A DNA stretch of 43,985 nt. It comes from JBIICS01 sp044238735. GTDB taxonomy: Bacteria; Bacteroidota; Bacteroidia; UBA4408. A program made the translations under genes and the position numbers. This document shows positions 1 to 8,557 of this stretch, piece after piece. The notes below the pieces were generated by a model that saw only the letters and a list, made by a program, of their open reading frames with translations, did not search any database and was not told the DNA's origin. The DNA lies in assembly GCA_044238735.1 (NCBI GenBank), contig JBIICS010000006.1:1-43985 (forward strand), written 5' to 3'. How positions within the stretch are numbered: the first letter of the stretch is position 1; each line of letters opens with the position of its first letter.

Positions 1-144
1 GGTTAAGGTATAGAATTCCCAAACACCTAAAATAGTAATGATAAAAAATAAGCATGCATACGAATATTTGCTATATAAAATAGCAGATATAAGTATTAAA
101 ACAAAAAAGAAACCGGTTATGGCTCGTTGCAGAAAATTACTCAC
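1..144 (-). CDS. cdsA: phosphatidate cytidylyltransferase (CdsA-like), N-terminal fragment
   Basis: Partial gene running off the left edge; only the first 48 codons are present. The reading frame starts with GTG (142-144), whose first base is the last base of the preceding TAG stop (TAGTG overlap), the same arrangement as other gene pairs in this window. The visible protein begins MSNFLQRAITGFFF, is strongly hydrophobic with about two membrane segments, and ends in GVWEFYTL, the usual N-terminus of bacterial CdsA (a polytopic inner-membrane enzyme making CDP-diacylglycerol from phosphatidate and CTP). Gene order FtsH–LUD–(DUF2007)–CdsA is familiar in Bacteroidota, which supports the call. The catalytic C-terminal signature lies outside the window, so the identity is inferred from N-terminus and context. 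Confidence 0.72.
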   Translation of the reverse strand, partial: MSNFLQRAITGFFFVLILISAILYSKYSYACLFFIITILGVWEFYTLT

Positions 145-347
145 TATAAAAATTGATGTTGTTTTAAAATTCGAATTGATTCTTCTTCTTGTTCTTTTGG
201 AACTTTAACCTCTATTAATCCAAATGTATTGTAGCTCGAATCGCGTTTATTAAGATCGCATACTATAATACCCTCGCCCTCTAATATTGCCGAAACAAGT
301 TCGCTCTGATAAACTTGATTAGTTGTATATACCGTTACCCAAGACAT
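144..347 (-). CDS. DUF2007-type small protein (putative signal-transducing protein)
   Basis: A 67-residue soluble protein starting MSWVTVYTTNQVYQSELV. The pattern (short strand, a helix covering the 'EAxL..ILEGEGI' region, then a strand ending in a conserved 'L.EVKVPKEQEEES..IL' segment) fits the DUF2007 family, small ACT-like or ferredoxin-like folds whose substrate is not known. The ATG shares one base with the upstream stop codon (TAATG at 345-349), and its own stop overlaps the GTG of the CdsA-like gene, so it sits inside a tightly coupled three-gene run. Function is unknown; the neighbours give no specific clue beyond lipid synthesis. Confidence 0.72.
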   Translation of the reverse strand: MSWVTVYTTNQVYQSELVSAILEGEGIIVCDLNKRDSSYNTFGLIEVKVPKEQEEESIRILKQHQFL

Positions 348-991
348 TAATTGTCCAATAAAAATAAATAAACTTCTTTAGGTCCTTGGGCACCGATAAT
401 CGCAACCCCCTCAATATCGGCGGTTTTAGACGGACCTGCCACAAAGCAGATAAATTTTGGAAATTGTTCGGTATATTTTAGCTTAAGCGCCTTAAGCGCA
501 TCACGAGTTTCTTCAACAATTTGAGACGTATAGGCGATTATAAGATGCACATCAGGATTTGCAATTTCCGCTGTATTTTGAAGCTGATGATTGGTTATTA
601 AAATACTACCTGTACGGGCCACAATATTTTCGCAAGTAGTAAGCGCTACTGTTGAATAATTAAGTTGATTGGTCTGTTGATGAGTAGTTATATTATTTTG
701 TTGAAGAAGAGATTGGATGTTGGCATCAGAACAGTATATACTTTTCCATTTATTTTCAGAAATCAAGAATAATAAATTTTCAATAAAGTCCTTGTTATCC
801 TCACAAAAAACAAATTTACCTCCATTATCAGTAAAACGCTGAGCAAATTCAATTTCTGCAACATCATTAAAGGGGATAAAAACATTAGAATCGTAATCAA
901 CCCCTGTAAAAGGTTCCTTTGATTTTTCAACCAATGCTCTTCTTATTTTTTTTAGTACCCTCTCTTTTTTGGAAGCATCTTTAATCTTCAT
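347..991 (-). CDS. LUD-domain (LutC/YkgG-type) protein
   Basis: A 214-residue cytosolic protein. The C-terminal part carries the LUD signature: 'ARTGSI' in the middle, then 'AGPSKTADIEG' and 'GAQGPKEVYLFLLDN' at the very end. LutC-type proteins belong to three-subunit lactate-utilisation complexes, but no LutA or LutB is present here. Stand-alone LUD proteins next to ftsH are common in Bacteroidota and their role is not established, so a lactate oxidation role should not be assumed. The ATG is at 989-991, just downstream of the ftsH terminator hairpin; the stop overlaps the next gene by one base. Confidence 0.8.
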   Translation of the reverse strand: MKIKDASKKERVLKKIRRALVEKSKEPFTGVDYDSNVFIPFNDVAEIEFAQRFTDNGGKFVFCEDNKDFIENLLFLISENKWKSIYCSDANIQSLLQQNNITTHQQTNQLNYSTVALTTCENIVARTGSILITNHQLQNTAEIANPDVHLIIAYTSQIVEETRDALKALKLKYTEQFPKFICFVAGPSKTADIEGVAIIGAQGPKEVYLFLLDN

Positions 992-1001
992 AACCTGCCT
1001 T

Positions 1002-1042
1002 AAAAAAAATGTTCGTAACCAAGTTAATCAATTACGAACATT
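1002..1042 (-). terminator. Rho-independent terminator after ftsH
   Basis: An 11-bp perfect stem (1008-1018 with 1032-1042, arm AATGTTCGTAA) encloses a 13-nt loop. Read on the minus strand the stem is followed directly by a run of eight T. It lies just past the ftsH stop and before the LUD gene, so the LUD–DUF2007–cdsA run probably needs its own promoter or readthrough. Confidence 0.8.
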
Positions 1043-1067
1043 ATTAAAAATAATTTATTTTAATTCA

Positions 1068-3158
1068 TTATGCTGTAGTTAGAGCTCCCGCATCATTAGA
1101 TGGGTTGCTTTCGGCAGCAGGCTGAGGTGGTGATGGCAAATCTTCTTTCTTTTCATCAGAAACCTGTTCAGCCGGAGCTGATGAAGCTTCTGTTCCGTCG
1201 GCCAATTGATGATCTTTATTTTCGAAAGGACGTTTACCCAAAATTCTCTCTAAATCGTCCTGAAAAATCACTTCTTTTTTTAGCAATTCCTGAGCAATTG
1301 ATTCCAAATGATCTTTCTTTTGAATTAAAAGGGCCTTAGTAGCATTATATAATTCTTCTATTAACTTACGCACTTCCTCATCAATAGCCTGAGCGGTATG
1401 ATCTGAATATGGGCGCCCGGCAAACTCACTTCGCTGAGGATCGTAAAAAGAAACATTCCCTATTCGCTTGTTCATACCGTAAATACTAACCATACTGTAT
1501 GCCATTTTAGTAATACGCTCTAAATCGCTTAATGCACCTGTAGAAATTCTACCGAATTGCAACTCCTCTGCTGCTCTTCCTCCCAGGGCCATTTTCATTC
1601 GGTCTTCCATTTGTTCTATAGTATACAAAAACTGCTCTTTGGGCAAATACTGTGCATAACCCAATGCCGCAATACCCCGTGGAACGATAGAAACCTTAAC
1701 CAATGGATCGGCATGCTCAACAAACCAACCTACTACGGCATGGCCAGCCTCGTGGTAGGCCACTATTCGTTTTTCTTCTTTAGAGATAATTTTATTTTTC
1801 TTTTCCAAACCACCAATTACCCGATCTATAGCATCCTGAAAATCTTGTTCGGTAACCTCGGTTCGACTTCTACGCGCCGCAATAAGAGCGGCCTCGTTAC
1901 AAACGTTTGCAATTTCTGCACCCGCAAAACCAGGAGTTTGCATTGCTAAACGCTTTGGATCAACAGCCGTTGATAATTTAAGTGGTTTTAAATGCACTTT
2001 AAAAATAGCCTCTCTACCCACAATATCCGGGATATCTACACTTATTTGACGATCGAAACGACCCGGACGCATTAATGCTGAGTCTAAAATATCCGGACGG
2101 TTTGTAGCGGCAAGTATAATTACACCTGAGTTAGTTCCAAAACCATCCATTTCTACCAATAACGAGTTTAGTGTATTTTCACGCTCATCGTTTCCGCCTG
2201 TAAAAGAAGACTTGCTTCTGGAGCGTCCAATAGCATCTATCTCATCAATAAAAATGATGCAAGGCGCTTTGGCTTTGGCCTGATTGAACAAATCGCGAAC
2301 ACGAGCGGCACCAACACCAACAAACATTTCAACAAAATCAGAACCCGACATTGAGAAAAAAGGCACTCCTGCCTCACCAGCAACTGCTTTAGCCAATAAT
2401 GTTTTACCTGTTCCCGGAGGCCCAACCAACAAAGCACCCTTAGGAATTTTACCTCCCAAGTTGGTAAATTTTGCTGGATGTTTTAAAAATTCTACAATTT
2501 CATTTAATTCTTCCTTAGCCTCGTCTAAGCCCGCCACATTTTGAAATGTTACTTTAATTTTCTCGTCAACATCTATTAAGCTTGCCTTAGATTTTCCGAT
2601 ATTAAATATTTGATTTGGACCACCTGTTCCACCCGACATGCGTCGCATGATAAACATCCACAACACAATCATTAATACAATAGGGATTAACCAGCCCAGA
2701 ATATCGCCTGTCCAGTTTTTACGTGTTTCGTATATAGGAGACAACTGATCTTTTGTAGGAAGATCTTTTTGAACATCCGCGATTTTTCGTTCAAAAGATT
2801 CGGGAGAACCGATGGTAATGTAATATTGAGGTGAATTTGATCCAGCCGATTTCTTGTTTACATCCTTATACAAATCTTTATTTAAACTGCTTTGTTTAAT
2901 ATGAATCTCCGCTATCTCGCGGTTAACAATCACAATGCGCTCCACATCATTTTGGGAGAGCATATTATTAAAAAACTCTTGCTGATTTATTTCTTTTATG
3001 GAGTTATTCATGTTAAAAACCATGTTTACCAAAAAGATAATAACGATTACAGCGTACAGCCAATAAAAATTAAATGTGTTTTTGGGGAGCTGGGGTTTCT
3101 TTCCCAGTTTATCTTTTACCTTTTCCAAGGGTTTTTTATCTTTCTTTTCTTCGCTCAT
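1068..3158 (-). CDS. ftsH: ATP-dependent zinc metalloprotease FtsH
   Basis: A 696-residue AAA+ membrane protease that extracts and degrades membrane and misfolded soluble proteins at the inner membrane. Visible parts in order: basic N-terminus; membrane segment about 31-49; periplasmic domain; membrane segment about 153-172; AAA+ domain with Walker A GPPGTGKT (246-253), Walker B IIFIDEID (301-308) and the second-region-of-homology ATNRPDILDSALMRPGRFDR; M41 peptidase with HEAGH (469-473) and third zinc ligand Asp545 in GALSDLERIT. The C-terminal tail of about 45 residues is low in complexity and rich in E, P and S, as in many Bacteroidota FtsH. It lies 80 bp downstream of rsfS on the same strand; a near-consensus -7 box (AACATTTG, 3184-3191, minus strand) could add a separate promoter. 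Confidence 0.98.
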   Translation of the reverse strand: MSEEKKDKKPLEKVKDKLGKKPQLPKNTFNFYWLYAVIVIIFLVNMVFNMNNSIKEINQQEFFNNMLSQNDVERIVIVNREIAEIHIKQSSLNKDLYKDVNKKSAGSNSPQYYITIGSPESFERKIADVQKDLPTKDQLSPIYETRKNWTGDILGWLIPIVLMIVLWMFIMRRMSGGTGGPNQIFNIGKSKASLIDVDEKIKVTFQNVAGLDEAKEELNEIVEFLKHPAKFTNLGGKIPKGALLVGPPGTGKTLLAKAVAGEAGVPFFSMSGSDFVEMFVGVGAARVRDLFNQAKAKAPCIIFIDEIDAIGRSRSKSSFTGGNDERENTLNSLLVEMDGFGTNSGVIILAATNRPDILDSALMRPGRFDRQISVDIPDIVGREAIFKVHLKPLKLSTAVDPKRLAMQTPGFAGAEIANVCNEAALIAARRSRTEVTEQDFQDAIDRVIGGLEKKNKIISKEEKRIVAYHEAGHAVVGWFVEHADPLVKVSIVPRGIAALGYAQYLPKEQFLYTIEQMEDRMKMALGGRAAEELQFGRISTGALSDLERITKMAYSMVSIYGMNKRIGNVSFYDPQRSEFAGRPYSDHTAQAIDEEVRKLIEELYNATKALLIQKKDHLESIAQELLKKEVIFQDDLERILGKRPFENKDHQLADGTEASSAPAEQVSDEKKEDLPSPPQPAAESNPSNDAGALTTA

Positions 3159-3238
3159 TTAAATAAAATTTCTAATAACACTTCAAATGTTTTGCCATTA
3201 AATATAACGGTTATTATGGCACAATTGTTTGGCAGATA

Positions 3239-3619
3239 TTATTTTATGTGTGTAAATTCTGCATCGCCCCATAATTTCTCTAAATTATAAAACGATCTGC
3301 TGTCTTGCTGAAACACATGAACAACCACACTTACATAATCAATTAAAACCCATTCGGAATTTGTTTTACCCTCAATATGCCAGGGATCTTCGCCTAATTC
3401 TTTAAAAATAGTTTCATCTACAGACCTTGAAAGTGCTTCAACCTGAGTTCGGGAGTTACCTGTGGCCAACACAAAGAAATCTGCCACCGCATTATTACTT
3501 TTTCGCAAATCCATTACCAGAATATCTTCTCCCTTTTTTTCCTGCAGCCCCAATACGGCTGATTTTACAATCTTTTCGGACTCGGTTGTACTTGCTTTTT
3601 TTGTTTTACTTGTTCTCAT
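3239..3619 (-). CDS. rsfS: ribosome silencing factor RsfS (YbeB/Iojap family)
   Basis: A 126-residue protein of the DUF143 family, which binds ribosomal protein uL14 and blocks joining of the 30S and 50S subunits when nutrients are low. Hallmarks seen: 'KGEDILVMDLR', 'ADFFVLATGNSRTQVEALS', 'EGKTNSEWVLIDYVSVVVHVF' and the terminal 'YNLEKLWGDAE'. Length is normal for the family, with a short Lys/Thr/Ser-rich N-terminal leader. It is divergent from the biotin ligase gene with a 65-bp shared promoter region, and upstream of ftsH on the same strand. Confidence 0.95.
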   Translation of the reverse strand: MRTSKTKKASTTESEKIVKSAVLGLQEKKGEDILVMDLRKSNNAVADFFVLATGNSRTQVEALSRSVDETIFKELGEDPWHIEGKTNSEWVLIDYVSVVVHVFQQDSRSFYNLEKLWGDAEFTHIK

Positions 3620-3635
3620 TCAATTTATTGAACTG

Positions 3636-3643
3636 CAAAGTTA
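3636..3643 (-). promoter_or_regulatory. -7 promoter box of rsfS
   Basis: TAACTTTG on the minus strand is an exact match to the Bacteroidota -7 consensus TAnnTTTG. It ends 16 bases before the rsfS ATG. No good -33 TTTG was seen upstream. Confidence 0.6.
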
Positions 3644-3654
3644 GTTTTTTCTAG

Positions 3655-3662
3655 TAATTTCG
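3655..3662 (+). promoter_or_regulatory. possible -7 promoter box of the biotin ligase gene
   Basis: TAATTTCG differs from TAnnTTTG at one position. It predicts a transcript start near 3668-3670, which fits the ATG at 3685 and would place the alternative TTG at 3670 right at the 5' end of the RNA. Confidence 0.45.
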
Positions 3663-3684
3663 GCATTATTTGGCATTTTTTAGC

Positions 3685-4428
3685 ATGCAACGAATACTGG
3701 CAGGAAGCTATATTTTACGATTTGAATCGCTTGAATCTACCAACGATTTTTGCAAGGAGCTTATTAAAGCAAAAGGTAATACTGCCATTTCGGCTGCCGT
3801 GGTGGCTGAAGAACAAACCAAGGGCCGCGGACAAAGAGGCAATAGCTGGCATGCCGAAAAAGGAAAAAATTTAACTTTTTCTTTTATCTGCGACAGTTCT
3901 TTTTTAAAACCAGACGAGCTCTTTTACTTAACTAAAGCTATTTCGGTAGCAATTGTTAAAGCCTTAAACCGAAAAAATATCTATTCGCAAATTAAATGGC
4001 CAAACGATATTTATGTAAAAACTAAAAAAATGGGCGGTATTTTAATTGAATCTTCGTTTAATAACTCCAAACTTGCACACTCTATAATTGGAATTGGTTT
4101 AAATGTTAATGAATCCGATTTTCCGGAAAACCTGAATGCATGCAGTATATACAGTTTAACCGGCCAACTAAGCAATCGAGATTTTTTTTTAGAAGACTTA
4201 TTAAATGAATTAGACCAGAGTTTATGGCAAATTAAACAAAATTTAAACGCCATGGACATAGAATATTTTAACTCTTTAATGGGTTTAAATGAACCCTTAC
4301 TTTTTGAGGATTCCCAAGGAGTTTTTACGGGAATTATACGAGATGTTTGTTCAACCGGACACCTTATGATTGAAGTTAATGACCAATTGAAAAAATTCGA
4401 TTTTAAAGAAATAAAACTTCTTTTATAA
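3685..4428 (+). CDS. birA: biotin--[acetyl-CoA-carboxylase] ligase, monofunctional
   Basis: A 247-residue enzyme that activates biotin with ATP and transfers it to a lysine on biotin carboxyl carrier proteins. Motifs seen: 'SLESTNDFCKEL', the biotinyl-AMP loop 'TKGRGQRGNSWHAEKGKNL', 'KWPNDIYVKTKKMGGILIE' and 'IGIGLNVN', followed by the short C-terminal domain. There is no N-terminal DNA-binding helix-turn-helix, so it is a ligase only, not the bifunctional repressor type. I chose ATG 3685 rather than the in-frame TTG at 3670 because MQRILAGSYILRFESLESTN already has the normal N-terminal length. The next gene begins 31 bp after the stop. Confidence 0.93.
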   Translation: MQRILAGSYILRFESLESTNDFCKELIKAKGNTAISAAVVAEEQTKGRGQRGNSWHAEKGKNLTFSFICDSSFLKPDELFYLTKAISVAIVKALNRKNIYSQIKWPNDIYVKTKKMGGILIESSFNNSKLAHSIIGIGLNVNESDFPENLNACSIYSLTGQLSNRDFFLEDLLNELDQSLWQIKQNLNAMDIEYFNSLMGLNEPLLFEDSQGVFTGIIRDVCSTGHLMIEVNDQLKKFDFKEIKLLL

Positions 4429-4449
4429 TGTTTGATCTGCTTTAAATCG

Positions 4450-4457
4450 TAAATTTG
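4450..4457 (+). promoter_or_regulatory. -7 promoter box directly before the BatA-domain gene
   Basis: TAAATTTG, an exact TAnnTTTG match, ends only two bases before the first ATG (4460). If used, the transcript would start at or within the start codons, giving a leaderless or nearly leaderless message. Confidence 0.45.
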
Positions 4458-4459
4458 GA

Positions 4460-6523
4460 ATGATGAAGTTTGGCAATCCATTTTTTCTTTTTGGTCTCTT
4501 TGCCCTTATCATTCCTATAATTGTTCATCTTTTTAATTTCAGAAGATTTAAAAAAGTCTATTTCTCTGATATTTCATTTTTAAAAGAGATAAAAGAACAA
4601 ACACAGAGTAAAAATAAACTTAAGCATTACCTCGTTTTATTAAGTCGTTTATTATTTATAACCGCATTAGTACTTGCTTTTGCTCAACCTTATATCCCTT
4701 TTTCAAATCAAATTAAAAATGGCAATAAACTGATAAGTGTTTTTATAGACAATTCGTTTAGCATGAATGCCAATGGCGCTCAAGGAAGATTATTGGATGT
4801 AGCCAAAAAAGCCGCCATAGAACTCGCTAAAGGTTACAAAGAAACTGATCGGTTTCAACTCTTAACCAACGATTTTGAAGGAAAACATCAGCGCTTTTAT
4901 AGTCGTGATGAATTTATAAAATATACAGAAGAAATTAAGGAAAGTCCTGGAACACGAAAAATATCCGAAATACTATCCAGGCAACGAAATGCCTTTAATC
5001 AGACTGATCCATCAAACAATAAATCAAAAACAAGTTATTTAATTAGCGATTTTCAGAAAACTATCTTAAAAAATGATCTAGTCTACAGCGATTCTTCTGT
5101 AACTAACTATTTTATTCCGCTCCAAACAAACGAAAGCAATAATGTATACATAGATACCGTATGGTTTGAACAAGCGATATTTAAAAAAGGTGAAAATAAT
5201 CTATTATATGCTAAAATTATAAATACCAGCACAACAGCGATTGAAAACAAGCCTTTAAATTTATTTATAAATGAAAAATCTGCCGGAATGGCCACTTTAA
5301 ATATAGAGCCACAGAATGAAGCAATAGTAACATTACCAATTAACATAAAAACACCAGGGCTCGTTAACGCCTATTTAAGCATAGACGACTACCCAATTAA
5401 TTATGACGATAAATTTTATTTTTCGTTTATGGTTTACGAAAAACTAAATGTATTGCTGATAAACGGAAAAAAATCCACTCCCTATTTGCAAAGCCTTCTT
5501 AAGAATGACAACTTTTTTAATTTAACCGTATTAAACGAGCAACAAATTCAACTCTCCGAACTTAACAACAAACAACTCATCATTTTAAATGAGGCCGAAG
5601 ATTTAAGCGGAGCGTTTATACAAGAATTAAAAAGAAAAGTAATAAACGGGGTTAACCAATTTATTATCCCTTCCAACAACTATAAGGAAAATCAGCTTAA
5701 TGCACTAAAAGAGCTGGGATTGCCCGAACTCCAGAGCCCAGACACCGGTACCTTTACTTTAGAAAAGCCCGATTTAAAAAATTCTTTTTTTAATTCAGTT
5801 TTTGATGAACAGAAAATACCTAAAAATGAAAAGTTAGATTTACCAGTAGCCCATCTAAGATATCTCTTATTAAAAGGTTTAACAGAAAACTCCCAGCCCA
5901 TACTTAATTACACCAGTGGTTTACCCTACCTGTTTTTACAACAAATAAACAAAGGAAAGATTTATTTTCTAACCAGCACTCTTCAATTAAGAGATAACAA
6001 TTTGGCCAAACATGCTCTGTTTATTCCGATTCTATACAGGATTGCATTAAGTAGCTTAAATACAGATCGACTCTATTATAAAATTGGGGAAAATGCGAGG
6101 AGAATAATTAATACTCAAAGAAAAGATGAGGAAGATATTTTAAAAATAAAATCTACAGACAATAAGAATGAGTTTATACCCCAACAAAATAATAACAATG
6201 AAGGTATCCTCCTAAATATTGGAGAAATAGCTAATCCCAAACCTGGAAATTACAGAATAGTGAATTCGGAAAATGATATTTTAGATGGCATATCACTCAA
6301 TTACAATCGTAACGAATCAGAATTAAAATTTTCTACAGAAGATGAATTAAAAGAATTTGCATTAAAAAACAATTTTAACCTTACGGTTTTACCACCAAAG
6401 AATAGCGACTTTACACATCTTGTTAAACAAGAAAGTGAAGGTAAAAAATTATGGAAGTGGTTTATTATTTTTGCGCTTATTAGTTTAATTAGCGAAACAT
6501 TATTAATCAGATATCTGAAGTAA
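4460..6523 (+). CDS. BatA-domain, vWA-like membrane protein
   Basis: A 687-residue inner-membrane protein. The N-terminus 'GNPFFLFGLFALIIPIIVHLFNFRR' plus a second membrane segment (about 57-78) is the aerotolerance-regulator N-terminal (BatA) domain. A von Willebrand A-like domain follows with an intact MIDAS start, Asp97-x-Ser99-x-Ser101 in 'FIDNSFSM'. A long periplasmic region leads to a final membrane segment near 664-684 (KWFIIFALISLISETLLIRYL). The family is found across Bacteroidota; its exact role is unknown, though MoxR/Bat genes are linked to envelope stress. No moxR, batB or batD is nearby. Two ATGs (4460, 4463) are possible; the difference is one residue. The dihydroorotase homologue begins one base after its stop, so the two are probably cotranscribed. 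Confidence 0.85.
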   Translation: MMKFGNPFFLFGLFALIIPIIVHLFNFRRFKKVYFSDISFLKEIKEQTQSKNKLKHYLVLLSRLLFITALVLAFAQPYIPFSNQIKNGNKLISVFIDNSFSMNANGAQGRLLDVAKKAAIELAKGYKETDRFQLLTNDFEGKHQRFYSRDEFIKYTEEIKESPGTRKISEILSRQRNAFNQTDPSNNKSKTSYLISDFQKTILKNDLVYSDSSVTNYFIPLQTNESNNVYIDTVWFEQAIFKKGENNLLYAKIINTSTTAIENKPLNLFINEKSAGMATLNIEPQNEAIVTLPINIKTPGLVNAYLSIDDYPINYDDKFYFSFMVYEKLNVLLINGKKSTPYLQSLLKNDNFFNLTVLNEQQIQLSELNNKQLIILNEAEDLSGAFIQELKRKVINGVNQFIIPSNNYKENQLNALKELGLPELQSPDTGTFTLEKPDLKNSFFNSVFDEQKIPKNEKLDLPVAHLRYLLLKGLTENSQPILNYTSGLPYLFLQQINKGKIYFLTSTLQLRDNNLAKHALFIPILYRIALSSLNTDRLYYKIGENARRIINTQRKDEEDILKIKSTDNKNEFIPQQNNNNEGILLNIGEIANPKPGNYRIVNSENDILDGISLNYNRNESELKFSTEDELKEFALKNNFNLTVLPPKNSDFTHLVKQESEGKKLWKWFIIFALISLISETLLIRYLK

Positions 6524-6524
6524 C

Positions 6525-7787
6525 ATGAAATATATAATTAAAAAAGCGGTAATTGTTGACTCCAAGTCGGAATACAATTTGAAGCAGAAAGACTTATACA
6601 TTGAGAACGGGATTATTACTAAAATTGAGGATAATATAGTTGAACAAGGAGTACAGCTTATAGAATTTGATGGAATGCATGTGTCGCCCGGCTTTATTGA
6701 TTTAAATGCTAATTCGGGCGATCCTGGACACGAGCAAAAGGAAGATTTAAGCTCGCTATCAAAAGCAGCCATTAAAGGAGGTTACACTCATGTTGCAATT
6801 ATGCCAAATACAAAACCCGTAATTCAAACAAAGGGCGATGTGGAATATATAAAATCTAAATCGAGCGCTTTACCGGTTAACATTATGGTAATAGGCGCTT
6901 CTACTATAGATGCTGAAGGGAAAGAATTAAGTGAGATGTATGATATGCACACTGCTGGGGCTATTGCTTTTTCCAACGGAAAAAATGCCCTGAGCCATTC
7001 AGGGGTTATGACTAAGGCCCTCATGTATGTAAAACAATTTGGAGCAAAATTATTTACCTATGCCGATGATAAGCATATGAGTGCAGGTGGATATGTGCAT
7101 GAAGGTGTAGTAAGCACTATGCTTGGATTAAGGAGCAGGCCTTCCATAAGCGAGGAGCTTATTGTACAACGCGATATAGCACTTACCGAATTTACTAAGA
7201 GTTCTTTACATTTTAATACCCTTTCATCATCAAAATCGCTTCATTTAATAAAGGAAGCAAAAGCCAAACAAATTTCAGTTACATGCGATGTAGCTGCTCA
7301 TCATTTATTGCTGAACGACGAATGTTTAGCCCAATTTGAAAGTGTATATAAAGTTCTTCCGCCACTAAGAAGTGAGGATCATAGGCTTTCGCTTATTAAT
7401 GCATTTAGCGAGGGGAGTATTGATGCTATAAGCAGCGACCACACCCCGCAAGACATAGAATCTAAACATAAAGAATTTGACTTAGCCGAATATGGTTCAA
7501 TAGGATTACAAACAGCATTTGCGGTAGCTAATACTGCCTTACACGAAAAAATAAGTTTAAATAGAATTATAGATGCATTTACCCATGGGCCAAGGCGGGT
7601 ATTAGGATTGGGTGAGCAAATTATTAAATCAGGTGCCGAGGCAAACCTTACTTTATTTAATCCCAACCTTAAAAAAGTTTTTCTTGAATCTGATATTGTA
7701 TCGAAAAGTAAAAATTCGATGTTTACGGGTAAAGAGTTACAAGGTGTAATATTGGGAATCCTTTGTAAGGGCAAATATCATCACTAA
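6525..7787 (+). CDS. dihydroorotase homologue, probably non-catalytic
   Basis: A 420-residue amidohydrolase-fold protein of the dihydroorotase 'multifunctional complex' type (third step of pyrimidine synthesis). The fold is clear: 'HVSPGFIDL', 'AIKGGYTHVAIMPNTKP', 'VTCDVAAHHLLLND', 'KVLPPLRSEDHR', 'AISSDHTP', 'GSIGLQTAF'. However the strand-1 metal motif that should read DxHxHxR is 'DLNANSGDPG', with no histidine, and the strand-5 His of 'HVCHLS' is replaced in 'LHFNTLS'. The strand-6 His and strand-8 Asp remain. Loss of these ligands should abolish metal-dependent catalysis. Similar degenerate paralogues occur in Bacteroidota, and non-catalytic dihydroorotases scaffold aspartate transcarbamoylase in Pseudomonas; such a role here is inference. 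A second, active pyrC would be expected elsewhere in the genome. Confidence 0.87.
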   Translation: MKYIIKKAVIVDSKSEYNLKQKDLYIENGIITKIEDNIVEQGVQLIEFDGMHVSPGFIDLNANSGDPGHEQKEDLSSLSKAAIKGGYTHVAIMPNTKPVIQTKGDVEYIKSKSSALPVNIMVIGASTIDAEGKELSEMYDMHTAGAIAFSNGKNALSHSGVMTKALMYVKQFGAKLFTYADDKHMSAGGYVHEGVVSTMLGLRSRPSISEELIVQRDIALTEFTKSSLHFNTLSSSKSLHLIKEAKAKQISVTCDVAAHHLLLNDECLAQFESVYKVLPPLRSEDHRLSLINAFSEGSIDAISSDHTPQDIESKHKEFDLAEYGSIGLQTAFAVANTALHEKISLNRIIDAFTHGPRRVLGLGEQIIKSGAEANLTLFNPNLKKVFLESDIVSKSKNSMFTGKELQGVILGILCKGKYHH

Positions 7788-7807
7788 AAAAAATTATCGA
7801 GATAATT
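7785..7807 (-). terminator. weak AT-rich terminator of the sensor-phosphatase/DUF2147/DUF3820 run
   Basis: AATTATC (7792-7798) pairs with GATAATT (7801-7807) around a very short loop, and on the minus strand the stem is followed by a T run. The stem is AT-rich, so efficiency is doubtful. It lies between two convergent genes. Confidence 0.35.
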
Positions 7808-7873
7808 CTAACTCCTCCATCTTTTGAGGATTTGTCAGCATTACTTTCAAGGTGGGTTACAAATTTTAATCTG

Positions 7874-8095
7874 TTATTGCTTGCCTTTTAACTCTTTTAA
7901 AATAAAATCTAAGCCGTTTAACTTTATATCGTAACAAGTTTCCAAAAGCTGTCCCAAACGTCCCTTAGGAAACCCTTTTTTCTTAAACCATTCCAGGTAA
8001 GAAATGGGTAAATTGACAATTATGCATTCTTTATATTTACCAAATGGCATTTTAATTTTAACCAAATCGCTGATTAAAGAAGAGTCGGGAAGCAT
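7874..8095 (-). CDS. DUF3820 family protein
   Basis: A 73-residue protein with the full DUF3820 pattern: 'MPFGKYKECIIVNLPISYLEWFKKKGFP' then 'GRLGQLLETCYDIKLNGL'. The family was named as a putative quorum-regulated virulence factor, but its function is not really known. An ATG at 8122 would give 82 residues and a 28-bp overlap with the DUF2147 gene; I chose the in-frame ATG at 8093-8095, which forms the same TAATG one-base overlap seen at other junctions here and gives the usual family length. Last gene of a minus-strand run. Confidence 0.82.
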   Translation of the reverse strand: MLPDSSLISDLVKIKMPFGKYKECIIVNLPISYLEWFKKKGFPKGRLGQLLETCYDIKLNGLDFILKELKGKQ

Positions 8096-8553
8096 TAATT
8101 GATATCGCGAACTTTGTACCATGTATCGGTTCTGCCAATTAAGGATATGCCGATAAATCCTCTGAGGTGAATTTTCTTATCATCAACTTGTGAGATATTG
8201 CAACTGTAAAATTTTCCATTTTCGGGATCATAAATAGTTCCCTCCTCCCATTTTCCACTAGAAGTATTATATTTTAAACCGTTAAGCACTTTAATTCCCA
8301 TTACCGGCCTGGACCTAAGTTCTTTCTGTGGATTTAAGTCATCTAAATCGGGCTTACCATTAACAAGGGGATCTTTAAGCCATACGATAGTTCCCTCGAA
8401 TAAATTTCCATTTTGAGTGATTTTAACTTTTCCTTTACCGGAACCGGTTAACCAAGTACCCACTATAGCATTAGAGTTAGAATTAATGGAATTATAAGAA
8501 GAAATATTAAAAGTACTTAGAATAGAAATGAAAATAACTATACCGAGTTTCAT
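8095..8553 (-). CDS. DUF2147 family exported protein
   Basis: A 152-residue protein with an N-terminal hydrophobic signal segment (about 1-20), then 'IVGTWLTGSGKGKVKITQNGNLFEGTIVWLKDP' and 'GIKVLNGLKYNTSSGKWEEGTIYDPENGKFYSCNI', the DUF2147 signature (a lipocalin-like beta-barrel, periplasmic). It ends with 'GRTDTWYKV', a usual family ending. The function is unknown; small-ligand binding is only suggested by the fold. The gene begins four bases after the stop of the large sensor-phosphatase, so it is probably cotranscribed with it. Confidence 0.82.
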   Translation of the reverse strand: MKLGIVIFISILSTFNISSYNSINSNSNAIVGTWLTGSGKGKVKITQNGNLFEGTIVWLKDPLVNGKPDLDDLNPQKELRSRPVMGIKVLNGLKYNTSSGKWEEGTIYDPENGKFYSCNISQVDDKKIHLRGFIGISLIGRTDTWYKVRDIN

Positions 8554-8557
8554 AGAT

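Noticed and set aside
3670..3684. TTG start at 3670 for the biotin ligase
   Set aside because: It adds five residues without family support and would coincide with the predicted transcript start; ATG 3685 is preferred.
8093..8122. Upstream ATG at 8122 for the DUF3820 gene
   Set aside because: It would give a 28-bp overlap and nine extra residues not expected for the family; ATG 8095 makes the TAATG junction used elsewhere in the window.
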